From Methylocystis echinoides (GTDB lineage: Bacteria; Pseudomonadota; Alphaproteobacteria; Rhizobiales; Beijerinckiaceae): a stretch of DNA of 64,000 nucleotides. The stretch lies in NCBI RefSeq assembly GCF_040687965.1, contig NZ_CP156084.1, positions 1,316,501 to 1,380,500 of the forward strand, read 5' to 3'. A model generated the notes under the pieces. It ran no database searches, was not told the origin of the DNA, and saw only the letters and a list, made by a program, of their open reading frames with translations. Position 1 is the first letter of the stretch; every line of letters starts with the position of its first letter. The position numbers and the translations under genes were made by a program. Below, in pieces: positions 10,991 through 19,241 of this stretch.

Positions 10991-12388
10991 ATGAGCGCGA
11001 ATATCGCAGCCCTTCTCTATCTCGTCGCCGGCGTGCTGTTCATCCTCGCGCTGCGCGGCCTCTCCTCGCCCGCGACGTCCCGAGAGGGCAATCGCTACGG
11101 CATGATCGGCATGGCCGTCGCCGTGGCCACGACGCTGCTCCTGCATCTGCCGCCGCTCTTCGGCCTCGTGCTGATCCTGATCGGGGCGGGGGCGGGCGGC
11201 GGGCTCGGCGCCTATGTGGCGCAGCGCGTGCCGATGACGGCGATGCCGGAACTCGTCGCCTTCTTCCATTCGCTCGTCGGCCTCGCCGCCGTGCTGGTGG
11301 CGGGCAGCGCCTTTTTCGCGCCGCAGGCCTTCGGCATTGGCGCGCCGGGCCATATCGAGGGCGGCAGCCTCTTCGAAATGTCGCTCGGCGCGGCGATCGG
11401 CGCGATCACCTTTACCGGATCGATCATCGCCTTTCTCAAGCTCTCCGAGCGCATGAGCGGCAAGCCGATCCTGCTGCCCGAGCGCCACACGATCAACATC
11501 ATGCTCGGCGTTGGCCTCGTGGCGCTGATCCTGTTGTTCGTGACCACGGAATCCGGCCTCTGGCTCCTGGCGCTGATCCTCGTCTCCTTCGTGCTCGGCG
11601 TAACGCTCATCATTCCGATCGGCGGCGCCGACATGCCGGTCGTCGTCTCCATGCTCAACTCCTATTCGGGCTGGGCGGCGGCGGGCATCGGCTTCACATT
11701 GGGCAACCTCGCGCTCATCATTACCGGCGCGCTGGTCGGCTCCTCGGGCGCAATCCTCTCCTACATCATGTGCAAGGGGATGAACCGCAGCTTCATCTCG
11801 GTGATCCTCGGCGGCTTCGGCGGCGAGACGGTGGTCGGCGGCGGGGCCAAGGAGACGCGCAACGTCAAGCAGGGCTCGGCGGAGGACGCCGCCTATATCA
11901 TGCAGAACGCCGGCAAGATCATCATCGTGCCGGGGTACGGCATGGCGGTGGCGCAAGCCCAGCATGCCCTGCGGGAAATGGCGGACCTGCTCAAGAAGGA
12001 AGGCGTCGAGGTCAGCTACGCGATCCATCCGGTCGCTGGCCGCATGCCGGGCCATATGAACGTGCTGCTCGCCGAAGCCAATGTGCCCTATGACGAGGTC
12101 TTCGAGCTCGAGGACATCAATTCGGAATTCGGCCAGGCGGACGTGGCTTTCGTCATCGGCGCCAATGACGTCACCAACCCGGCGGCGAAGACCGACAAGT
12201 CCTCGGCGATTTACGGCATGCCGATCCTCGACGTCGAAAGGGCGAAGACGGTCCTCTTTCTCAAGCGCGGCATGGGCTCGGGCTATGCGGGCGTGGAGAA
12301 CGAGCTCTTCTTCCGCCCCAATACGATGATGCTGTTCGGCGACGCCAAGAAGACCGTCGAGGCGATCGTGAAATCGCTGTCGCACTGA
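10991..12388 (+). CDS. pntB: NAD(P) transhydrogenase subunit beta
   Basis: A 465-residue protein: about eight or nine membrane helices in the first 280 residues, then the NADP(H)-binding domain III with the GYGMAVAQAQHAL motif, HPVAGRMPGHMNVLLAEA, and the C-terminal GANDVTNPAAK region. It forms the proton channel with PntAB and binds NADP(H) on the cytoplasmic side. It is the last gene of pntAA-AB-B and is followed by a strong GC hairpin. Confidence 0.97.
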   Translation: MSANIAALLYLVAGVLFILALRGLSSPATSREGNRYGMIGMAVAVATTLLLHLPPLFGLVLILIGAGAGGGLGAYVAQRVPMTAMPELVAFFHSLVGLAAVLVAGSAFFAPQAFGIGAPGHIEGGSLFEMSLGAAIGAITFTGSIIAFLKLSERMSGKPILLPERHTINIMLGVGLVALILLFVTTESGLWLLALILVSFVLGVTLIIPIGGADMPVVVSMLNSYSGWAAAGIGFTLGNLALIITGALVGSSGAILSYIMCKGMNRSFISVILGGFGGETVVGGGAKETRNVKQGSAEDAAYIMQNAGKIIIVPGYGMAVAQAQHALREMADLLKKEGVEVSYAIHPVAGRMPGHMNVLLAEANVPYDEVFELEDINSEFGQADVAFVIGANDVTNPAAKTDKSSAIYGMPILDVERAKTVLFLKRGMGSGYAGVENELFFRPNTMMLFGDAKKTVEAIVKSLSH

Positions 12389-12408
12389 CGGAAGCGTCGC
12401 GCAATAAA

Positions 12409-12434
12409 GGGCCCGGGCGTTTTCGCCCGGGCCC
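12409..12434. terminator. GC-rich hairpin downstream of pntB
   Basis: A perfect 11-bp stem (GGGCCCGGGCG / CGCCCGGGCCC) with a TTTT loop, 20 bp after the pntB stop. It lacks a good T-run on the plus strand (AAAATTG follows), so it may stabilise the mRNA 3' end or stop transcription inefficiently. Confidence 0.6.
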
Positions 12435-12439
12435 AAAAT

Positions 12440-12612
12440 TGCGAGGCGGCCTCGTCCTTCGAGACGCGCGCCTCGCGCGCTCCTCAGGATGAGGCCTAAG
12501 GTAAGGGTCTCGACCCTGGAGAAAAAAGCCCCTCATGCTGAGGAGCCGCCAAAGGCGGCGTCTCGAAGCATGAGGAGGCCTGCGCAGCCGGCGTCTCGAA
12601 GCATGCGGGGGG
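12440..12612. repeat. Dispersed palindromic repeat cluster
   Basis: A non-coding stretch built from short repeated and mirrored motifs: CTCGTCCTTCGAGACGC, TCCTCAGGATGAGG, CCTCATGCTGAGGAG, and two copies of GGCGTCTCGAAGCATG at about 12558 and 12590. This resembles intergenic REP-like families of Rhizobiales genomes. No open frame with protein-like character is seen. Confidence 0.65.
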
Positions 12613-12634
12613 CAGCCCGCACCGACTCGTCAGA

Positions 12635-12664
12635 AAGCCCGGGAGCGTGCTCCCGGGCTTTTTT
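12635..12664. terminator. Bidirectional rho-independent terminator
   Basis: Stem AAGCCCGGGAG pairs perfectly with CTCCCGGGCTT around a CGTG loop, flanked by T-rich sequence on the plus strand and a shorter T-run on the minus strand. It lies 8 bp beyond the stop of the minus-strand TonB receptor gene and probably terminates it. Confidence 0.85.
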
Positions 12665-12671
12665 CGTTAGA

Positions 12672-15263
12672 TCAATTCCAGTTGAAGGCCACCGGCTGGA
12701 ACCAGGTCGAGACGTCCGGCAGGCCACCCTCGTCGCCGGTGAAGAAAATGCCCGGCGCGCCTTTCTTATCCCGCCCGAACTCATATTTCGCGGCGAAATA
12801 ATAGGTCCGCTGCGGGAACGGGTGGAACAGGAAGTATTTGTAGTTGTTGACGTTGTCGATGCCGAAGTCGAAGGAGAACCGATCGCTCCACTTGTAGTTG
12901 ATCTTGGTGTCGACGACGAAGAAGGGATCGAAGGCGAAGTAGATCCCATAGGCGCGGTCATTGTTCGCCATGGTGCGCCACAGCTTGCTCTGATAGCGCC
13001 CGGCGACCGTAAAGGACCAGCGGTCGTCCGGCCGATAGGTGATCGCCAGCGTCCCGCGCCAGTTCGGCACGTTCGGCACATTCTTGCCCGCCACCGAGGT
13101 CGCCCAGGGAATTTCGGCGTTGGCGGCGCTCGGGATCCAGGTCGGATTGGCGATGATGCGCGAGTTGAGCCAGGTCGCGCTGCCGAGCACCTCCAGCCCC
13201 CTTAGAAGAACATTGTCTTTCTGAAACGCGACTTCGACGCCGCTGTTGCGAATGCGCTGCACATTCGTCGGCGTCGAAGCGGTGATCGCCGTTCCGGGGA
13301 CGACGGTCACCTGGCTGATGATCGCGTCGCGCACCTGCTCGTCGAAGAAAGACACGCGCGCGGTGCCGTCCGGCCCGATCCTGCGCTCGATCGCGAGCTC
13401 GGAGCTGATCGCATTCTCGGGGCGCAGATTGGGATTGGGATTGGTCACCTGTCCCGTGTTGGTGATGGTCGCCAGATTATAGAGTTCGCGCACGGTCGGG
13501 AAGCGATTGGCCATGCCGATCGAGCCCCGAACGGTCCAGTGATCGTCGTAGAAATATTCGAGCGAGCCCTTGGGCGAGAAGCGCGTGCTGTATTGGTTGG
13601 GCTGATAGATCGGCAGCCTGGTGCTGAGCGCGCCGGTAAGATTTGTGCCGAAAGCGTTGATGTTGGCCGACTGATTATAGCCGTTCGACGCCTGCCACAC
13701 TTCGCCGCGGATGCCGGCCGTGAACTTGAGATCCTCGCGCAGCTTGATGGCGTCCTGCGCCCACAGCGCCTGCGTGCGGGTGGTGCCCTGCGCGATGGAG
13801 GCGGCGGTCCCCGTATTGGCGCCGAGCCCCGACGCCCAGTTGGAGGTCAGCCAGACCGGGTTGTTGAGGTGGAACTGGTCGCCGTGCACGCCGAAGCTGA
13901 TGTCGTGGCCCTGGAGCGGACCTTCCGGCGGACGGGCGATGCCCTTGGCGTCGAAGAGCGTCCAATAGGTGCCCGTAAACACTGAGTCGCGGCCGTTGAG
14001 CGTAAAGCCGGCCGGCGGCGTCGCCGAGAAGGGCGAGACCTGATCGGACTGAAGATAAGTGAAATTCGACGCCGAAACCTCGAAGTCGAACGGACCGCCG
14101 CTGTTCGATCTGACCGCGGCGGCGTTCACCATGATCTTCTCCTGCACCCGGTAATAGGCGCTCGCGAAGTTCTGCAGCGCCGCCGTGCCCAGGAAGCTGG
14201 ACGTCGGGCCCCAATTGGCGCCGTAGCCGGGAACGAGATAGTTCTCCGGATAGGACGTGCCGTCGTTGGACCAGAAGGCGAAAGTGTAGGTGCCGCGGAT
14301 CGTGTTGGTGAAGTCGTAGGCGAGTTTGAGTTTGGCGTTGACCTGATCGTTGTTGAGATTGCCGCCCGAGCCGAGGACGTTGGCGAAGGTCGTGCCGTAG
14401 ACGTTGCTCATGATGTACGAGCCGGGGATCAGCGCCGGCGTCGTCGTATAGGTGAGCGGCTGCTGCGAGCCGCGCTGCCAGTTGCCGGAGATCGTGTAGG
14501 AGAAGTCGCCGATCTTGTTGCCGACGAACATGCTCGTCACATTATTGACGAGGGTCTTGTTCGTGCCCCACAGGTGGAAATCCTGGATCGCCACCGTGTC
14601 TTTCACCGAGACTTCGAGCTTCTCCGGCATGCGCGTCGTGATTTTCAGCACGCCGCCGATGGAGTTGCCCGGATATTGCGCCGCGAAGGGTCCGTAGAGG
14701 AAGTCGACGCGCTCGATTTCTTCCGGCGCGACGAGGCCCCAGCGCGGGGCGCCGATGGTGTTATCGTTGCCGATCAACGCGGTAAGCAGGAGATCATCGG
14801 CGTAAACCAGGCTGCGGGCCGAGGAGCCGACGCCCCAGGTGCGGGTCTGCAGCACCGCCTGCGTGTCGCCGACATTGCGTTTGCGCACGAACAGGCTGGG
14901 CATGTACCGAACCGCGTCTTCGGTGTCGACGATATTGATCTTCCGCTCGATCTGCTGGCGCGTGACGCTCGCGACCGTATTGGGAAGCTGCCATTTCTCG
15001 ACGAAGGCCGGCCTCCCGTCGGGAAGCGTCGGCGACCAGCGCGAGACGACGGGCGAGGGCGCGACCGGGACCGCGGGCCCCGGGCTCACGCCGGGCTGCG
15101 CGACGGCCGGGCCGGCGGGGCGCGCCGGGCCGCGGTTGACCGCGGCGCGGCGCTGGCCGCCGACGTCGATCGTCGGAAGATTGTGGGTCGCCATGGCTGG
15201 CGACAGGACGACGAGAGACAATGCGCCGGCGGAGACGCCGCGCAACAGAAAATAACGGGACAT
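12672..15263 (-). CDS. TonB-dependent outer-membrane receptor
   Basis: An 863-residue outer-membrane active transporter. A signal peptide (about residues 1-26, ending SPAMA) is followed by a TonB-box-like LPTIDV, then a Pro/Ala-rich linker to about residue 75. The plug domain spans about 85-210 (NIVDTEDAVRYMPSLFVRKR, then the ERVDFLYGPFAAQYPGNSIGGV motif), and a 22-strand-type barrel fills the rest with aromatic-rich strands. The substrate is not determined by sequence. The gene is preceded on the same strand by a DUF2946-like gene and diverges from exbB-exbD-tonB. DUF2946 proteins are often found beside TonB-dependent copper receptors, so copper or a metallophore is my inference. The long linker before the plug is unusual. 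Confidence 0.88.
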   Translation of the reverse strand: MSRYFLLRGVSAGALSLVVLSPAMATHNLPTIDVGGQRRAAVNRGPARPAGPAVAQPGVSPGPAVPVAPSPVVSRWSPTLPDGRPAFVEKWQLPNTVASVTRQQIERKINIVDTEDAVRYMPSLFVRKRNVGDTQAVLQTRTWGVGSSARSLVYADDLLLTALIGNDNTIGAPRWGLVAPEEIERVDFLYGPFAAQYPGNSIGGVLKITTRMPEKLEVSVKDTVAIQDFHLWGTNKTLVNNVTSMFVGNKIGDFSYTISGNWQRGSQQPLTYTTTPALIPGSYIMSNVYGTTFANVLGSGGNLNNDQVNAKLKLAYDFTNTIRGTYTFAFWSNDGTSYPENYLVPGYGANWGPTSSFLGTAALQNFASAYYRVQEKIMVNAAAVRSNSGGPFDFEVSASNFTYLQSDQVSPFSATPPAGFTLNGRDSVFTGTYWTLFDAKGIARPPEGPLQGHDISFGVHGDQFHLNNPVWLTSNWASGLGANTGTAASIAQGTTRTQALWAQDAIKLREDLKFTAGIRGEVWQASNGYNQSANINAFGTNLTGALSTRLPIYQPNQYSTRFSPKGSLEYFYDDHWTVRGSIGMANRFPTVRELYNLATITNTGQVTNPNPNLRPENAISSELAIERRIGPDGTARVSFFDEQVRDAIISQVTVVPGTAITASTPTNVQRIRNSGVEVAFQKDNVLLRGLEVLGSATWLNSRIIANPTWIPSAANAEIPWATSVAGKNVPNVPNWRGTLAITYRPDDRWSFTVAGRYQSKLWRTMANNDRAYGIYFAFDPFFVVDTKINYKWSDRFSFDFGIDNVNNYKYFLFHPFPQRTYYFAAKYEFGRDKKGAPGIFFTGDEGGLPDVSTWFQPVAFNWN

Positions 15264-15340
15264 TTTGTTCGAGTCCTTCCGCGGGCGCCGAACGGGGCGG
15301 CGCGTCTGATTTGGCGCTTGGCCTTGATTTTTCGCTGGAA

Positions 15341-15709
15341 TCAGACTGCGGAAGGCGGCGCGCGGGCAGGCGCATTCAGATTAATGGCGGAACGGGGCGC
15401 GGGAGCGTCGCGCTCGACGAAAGCGACGCGCAGGTAAAAGCGGAGCGCCTGCGCCAGGAAATAGGGCGGCTCGCCACTAATGACGCTGAAGCCGAGCTGA
15501 CAGAGCGAACAGCTTGCGTGGTCAGCGCCCAACGGCGCCTGCGCCGGGGCGCCCTTGACGTCTGCGGGAGCCGAAGCCTGCGCGGCGACAATCTGGCGAT
15601 GGCAGAAGACAAAGCCGTCACGCGCCGCCGCGGCGCCCGCGAAGGACGCGCCGAGCTGTGTCAGCAAAGCGACACAGACAATCAGCGATGCGAGTAGCCT
15701 CTTGCGCAT
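15341..15709 (-). CDS. DUF2946-like Cys/His-rich exported protein
   Basis: A 122-residue predicted exported protein with a hydrophobic N-terminus (RLLASLIVCVALLTQLGASFAGA), Cys36-His37, and a central HASCSLC motif (His64, Cys67, Cys70). It ends with an ARAPPSAV tail like the RxPP terminus of DUF2946 proteins. It sits 77 bp upstream of the TonB receptor on the same strand, so the two are probably co-transcribed. Periplasmic metal binding is inferred from the Cys/His motif. Start chosen at 15709 to give a proper signal sequence; the open frame extends further upstream without a plausible signal. Confidence 0.62.
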   Translation of the reverse strand: MRKRLLASLIVCVALLTQLGASFAGAAAARDGFVFCHRQIVAAQASAPADVKGAPAQAPLGADHASCSLCQLGFSVISGEPPYFLAQALRFYLRVAFVERDAPAPRSAINLNAPARAPPSAV

Positions 15710-15860
15710 TCGTCGTCCGGTTGAGACCCCGTCGTCCCCAAAATCGCGCGAACGCATTTCTGCGCGACTCGACATCGACCGCGAGACTTTGCCGTCGAAT
15801 GACCACGGGTCCAAGCCGTCGCGCGTTGTCAAAGATTAAAAAATCAACTAAGAGACTTTT

Positions 15861-16280
15861 ATGTCACAGTTGCGCCACATCAGCCGCAGGATACGCGCCG
15901 TCATCGCGGTCATCGCGGTGTGGGGGCTGATGTTCAGCGTCTCGGCGTCAGGCGCCGCAGCCGCGAACGCAACTGATTTAATCTTCAAAAACAACGCTGC
16001 GGCGCATGGCGGGCTTTTCGCCTGCTTCAAGCGTCACATGACGCAGCGCGCCGACTCGATTGGCGAAAAAGCGCGGCACGGGCAGGACTCGACGAAGCAT
16101 CAGTGTCCCTGCTGCCTCGCGGCGCATTCCGCGGCGGCCGTGCTGCCGCACAGGCTGGCGACGCCCGTTGCGCCGAATCGCGCGCCGACGCGCATCCAGC
16201 TTCTCGCCGCGACGGCCTATGAGCCGGAGAGCGTCGCCTTTCATTCCGCACATGGCGCAAGGGCGCCGCCGCGAAGCTAA
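15861..16280 (+). CDS. DUF2946-like Cys-rich exported protein, divergent copy
   Basis: A 139-residue protein with a hydrophobic N-terminal segment (RAVIAVIAVWGLMFSVSASGAAA) and a central metal-ligand-like motif HQCPCCLAAHSAA (His80, Cys82, Cys84, Cys85, His89), plus Cys55. It ends RAPPRS, like the neighbouring minus-strand protein, and both look like DUF2946. It diverges from the other copy over about 150 bp and lies upstream of exbB. A periplasmic metal-binding role is inferred, not shown. Confidence 0.6.
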   Translation: MSQLRHISRRIRAVIAVIAVWGLMFSVSASGAAAANATDLIFKNNAAAHGGLFACFKRHMTQRADSIGEKARHGQDSTKHQCPCCLAAHSAAAVLPHRLATPVAPNRAPTRIQLLAATAYEPESVAFHSAHGARAPPRS

Positions 16281-16440
16281 TTTGGAATTTTTCCGATCGG
16301 CGGCCCGTAACGCTGGCCCAGCGGCTGCATGCGGTTAAAATGGCCGGTCAGAGGCGCCTTTCGCGTCTTGATCATAACTAAAAATCAAAAGAAGACGCCT
16401 GCTGTCGCAGGTTCGCGCGCGCGTCTCGATAGAAGAATGA

Positions 16441-17094
16441 GTGAGTTCTATGGATCATACCTCGCTTTCCCCGCTCGCCATGTTCCTCAACGCCGGCCCG
16501 GTGGGCAAGGTCGTCATGGCGTCGCTGCTCCTCGCCTCGATCTGGACCTGGGTTCTCATCATAGAAGCGACCGTCGCCGTTCTGCGCATCGGCAAGGCGG
16601 CCCGCGAGGCCCGCGCCGGTCGGCCGATCGGCGTGCTCGAGCCGGTTGCGGAGGCGGGCCGCGAGGCTTTCGCCCTCGACATTCCGGACGAGACCGTGGG
16701 CGACAAGCGCGAGCGCGTCGCCGAGAACATGAGCCGCGCGGCGCGCGAATTTCTCACCAAGGCGGAAGGCGGCCTGCCCAACCTCGCGGTCATCTCCTCC
16801 GTCGCGCCTTTCGTCGGCCTGTTTGGAACCGTCTGGGGCATCATGACGAGCTTCGCCGGCATCGCCCAGTCGCAGGACACGAGCCTTGCGGTGGTCGCGC
16901 CGGGCATCGCCGAGGCGCTCGCCGCCACCGCCTATGGCCTCGCGGCCGCCATTCCCGCGTCGGTCGGCTACAACCGCATCGGCGCGGCCTTCGCCCGCGC
17001 CGGCCAGCAGGTCGCCCATTACATCGAGGACGAGGCGCTGCGCATGACGAGCGCCGGCGCGGCCCGCGCCCGCCAGCAGAAGGAGGCCGCATAA
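16441..17094 (+). CDS. exbB: ExbB-type proton channel subunit (MotA/TolQ/ExbB family)
   Basis: A 217-residue inner-membrane protein with three predicted helices: about 17-42, the conserved LAVISSVAPFVGLFGTVWGIM segment at about 115-140, and VAPGIAEALAATAYGLAAAIPA at about 155-180. It forms the proton channel that powers TonB together with ExbD, encoded directly downstream. GTG at 16441 and ATG at 16450 are both possible starts; neither has a convincing ribosome site. First gene of exbB-exbD-tonB. Confidence 0.93.
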   Translation: MSSMDHTSLSPLAMFLNAGPVGKVVMASLLLASIWTWVLIIEATVAVLRIGKAAREARAGRPIGVLEPVAEAGREAFALDIPDETVGDKRERVAENMSRAAREFLTKAEGGLPNLAVISSVAPFVGLFGTVWGIMTSFAGIAQSQDTSLAVVAPGIAEALAATAYGLAAAIPASVGYNRIGAAFARAGQQVAHYIEDEALRMTSAGAARARQQKEAA

Positions 17095-17604
17095 ATGGGG
17101 CTTCCGACGCGCTTCAAAAACAATAACGACCTCTACCAGCCGCTCGCCGACATCAACGTCACGCCGCTCGTCGACGTGATGCTGGTGCTGCTCATCATCT
17201 TCATGGTGACGGCGCCGCTGCTTGCAAAAGGCGTAAAGGTCAATCTGCCGCAAGCCAGCGCGGCGCAGCCGATCAACCAGAAGGACCCGATCGTCGTCAC
17301 CGTCGGCAAGGACGGCAAGGTCTCGCTCGGCGCCGATCCGGTTTCCGAGGACGCGCTCATCGACGGCATCAACGCCATGATGGGCGACGACCGCACCCGC
17401 GTCGTGCATGTGCGCGGCGACACCGAGGCGGTCTACGGCGAGGTCGTCGCCGTGATGGACAAGCTCGCGACGCATGGCATCACCCACATTGCGATCATGA
17501 CCAATTCGCGCAGCAAGACCGGTCCGGCCGTGAGCAAGGCCGCCGCGCCCGCGGCTCCGGCTCAAGCTCCGGCTCCGGCTCCAGCGGGAGGGGCGGCGAA
17601 ATGA
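17095..17604 (+). CDS. exbD: ExbD-type biopolymer transport protein
   Basis: A 169-residue protein with a cytoplasmic N-terminus, one membrane helix carrying the conserved proton-relay Asp in [20 protein letters not shown], and a periplasmic domain. The tail is an Ala/Pro repeat ([18 protein letters not shown]), longer than usual. Its ATG directly follows the exbB stop, behind AAGGAGG. Its end overlaps the tonB start (ATGA), so the three genes are translationally coupled. Confidence 0.95.
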   Translation: MGLPTRFKNNNDLYQPLADINVTPLVDVMLVLLIIFMVTAPLLAKGVKVNLPQASAAQPINQKDPIVVTVGKDGKVSLGADPVSEDALIDGINAMMGDDRTRVVHVRGDTEAVYGEVVAVMDKLATHGITHIAIMTNSRSKTGPAVSKAAAPAAPAQAPAPAPAGGAAK

Positions 17605-18314
17605 CCGATCTCGCGCTTTCGCCCGGGGTCGCCGGCCAGCGGGATCAAGAGCCGGCGGGTCCCCCGCCGGTCAACCCGCCCTGGCTGCGCCCGGTCGCGA
17701 CCACCGCCATTGTCGCCGCGCATCTCGCCGTTTTCGCCGCCTTCCTGTTCGCGCCCGCGCCAAAGTCGATCTCGCTCGACTCCCTCACCATGGACCTGGT
17801 GCAGGAAGGCGATTTCATCGAGCAGGAGGAAGTGAGCGCAGCGGAGGACACGCCGCCGCCGGTCGCCGTCGAGCAGCCTGAAATTGCGCTTCCGCCGCCG
17901 GTTGTGATGGCCCCGGACGCCATCCCGCTCGCCATGAAGAAAGAGGATGTCGAAAAGGTCGAGCGCAAGCGGGAGGAGCAGAAGCAGGTCGAGCGCGCCG
18001 AGCAGCGGCGCGAGGCGCAGGCGCGCAGGCGCGCAGGCGCGCCGGAAGCCGGCGGCGGCTCGGGGGCCTCGCAGGCGTCCTGCCTCGCCCATGTGGCGGC
18101 TTCTCTGCGTCAGCACACGCCGGGCTCGACGAGCCTCGGCGCCGGCTCCGCCCATGTGACCTTCCACGTCAATGCGGGCGGCGGCATTTCGGGCGTCTCG
18201 GCCTCCGGCTCCACGCCCGCTCACGCGGCGCTGGCGCGGCGCATCGTCGCCTCGTCGCGCGGGCCCGGAAACTGCGGCTCTGCTTACGTAAGCCAGGCTT
18301 TCGCCTTTCACTGA
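17601..18314 (+). CDS. tonB: TonB energy-transducing protein
   Basis: A 237-residue TonB-like protein: a membrane anchor at about residues 33-52, a Pro/Glu-rich periplasmic spacer, an Arg/Glu/Lys-rich helical stretch (about 112-148), and a C-terminal domain ending VSQAFAFH that resembles the TonB/TolA fold. It spans the periplasm and contacts TonB boxes of receptors such as the divergent one here. It overlaps exbD by 4 bp. A Cys pair in the C-terminal domain (SCLAHV and GNCGSAY) could form a disulfide. Confidence 0.82.
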   Translation: MTDLALSPGVAGQRDQEPAGPPPVNPPWLRPVATTAIVAAHLAVFAAFLFAPAPKSISLDSLTMDLVQEGDFIEQEEVSAAEDTPPPVAVEQPEIALPPPVVMAPDAIPLAMKKEDVEKVERKREEQKQVERAEQRREAQARRRAGAPEAGGGSGASQASCLAHVAASLRQHTPGSTSLGAGSAHVTFHVNAGGGISGVSASGSTPAHAALARRIVASSRGPGNCGSAYVSQAFAFH

Positions 18315-18371
18315 CGCTTGGACGGCGGGTTAATTGGACCCGCCGCCTCTATTTTGCGGAAAGCGACAAAC

Positions 18372-18878
18372 ATGAACGCCCTTCCCCGCTGGCGCGTCGC
18401 GCTTCTTTGCGCGCTCGCCTTTGGCGGCGTCGCGCGCGCCGAACCCCCCAAGCCGGCGGTCCCCGCCCCTGCTTCGCCGGCGGCCGCGCCCGCGCCTTCG
18501 CTTGCGCCGAAACCTGCCGCCGCCCCTGCCCCGGCCTCTCCGGCGGCGCAGCAACCCCCGCCGGCGGCCCCGGCCGCCGCGTCCGGCCAGAAGCCGGCGC
18601 CGCAAGCCGCCGCCCCCGGCGGCATGTCGGAGAGCAAATATCTGAGCCTGCTCTACGCCGAGATCGCAAAACACACGCCCGAGGAAAATACGGCCGGCCC
18701 GGGCGAAGTTGTGGCGAGCTTCATCATCGGCCCCTCGGGCAGGATCACCAAAGTGACGATCGACAAGACGTCGAGCCCGACCCATGCCGACGTCGTCAAG
18801 AAGATTTTGTCCGAGGTCGTGACGCCGCCGCCGCCGGGGGGTTCCCTGGACGTCGGGCAGACGTTCAAATTCCGGTGA
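18372..18878 (+). CDS. Exported TonB C-terminal-domain-like protein
   Basis: A 168-residue protein with a signal peptide (ending GGVARA), a Pro/Ala-rich linker of about 70 residues, and a C-terminal domain (about 78-168) whose VASFIIGPSGRITKVTIDKTSS pattern matches TonB-family C-terminal domains. No anchor helix beyond the signal peptide is seen, so it is either cleaved and periplasmic or anchored by an uncleaved signal. It lies 57 bp after tonB. Start at 18372 follows GGAAAG and gives a proper signal peptide. Confidence 0.65.
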   Translation: MNALPRWRVALLCALAFGGVARAEPPKPAVPAPASPAAAPAPSLAPKPAAAPAPASPAAQQPPPAAPAAASGQKPAPQAAAPGGMSESKYLSLLYAEIAKHTPEENTAGPGEVVASFIIGPSGRITKVTIDKTSSPTHADVVKKILSEVVTPPPPGGSLDVGQTFKFR

Positions 18879-18882
18879 TCGG

Positions 18883-19179
18883 ATGAGACCGTCCGCGGCC
18901 CTTCTCCTGCTCTCTTTCGCGGCGACGCCAGCGTGCGGCTTCGAATGGGACGACGGCCGCGGCGCCTTTCCCTTCCGTCCGGCGACAACGCGCCGCTATG
19001 AGGCGGCGCCCGATCGCGACGCGACCGTGCGCGCGCGCCGCAGCGCCCAACGCGACGGGCTTTATGTGATCTCCTCGACGCGCCCGGCGCCTCCATTGAT
19101 TTTGCGCTCGACTGTCTCGGGACTGCGCGCGCAGCCGGCGCGCCGCCCGGAAGCGATCGAGACCCTCGAGTTCCACTAG
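18883..19179 (+). CDS. Small exported protein of unknown function
   Basis: I do not recognise this 98-residue protein. It begins with a short signal-peptide-like segment (PSAALLLLSFAATPACG) containing one Cys that could be a lipobox, followed by a basic, Arg-rich body without Cys or His clusters. It starts 4 bp after the preceding gene, so it is probably co-transcribed with the TonB set. Confidence 0.5.
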   Translation: MRPSAALLLLSFAATPACGFEWDDGRGAFPFRPATTRRYEAAPDRDATVRARRSAQRDGLYVISSTRPAPPLILRSTVSGLRAQPARRPEAIETLEFH

Positions 19180-19241
19180 GCGACAAACCGCCAAAAGGTC
19201 AGAAGCGCTTGAAAGCGTCGAAGCATCGAGAGACGAACACA

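Noticed and set aside
12409-12434. Hairpin after pntB as a riboswitch or attenuator
   Set aside because: It lies downstream of the last gene of an operon with no following plus-strand gene to control.
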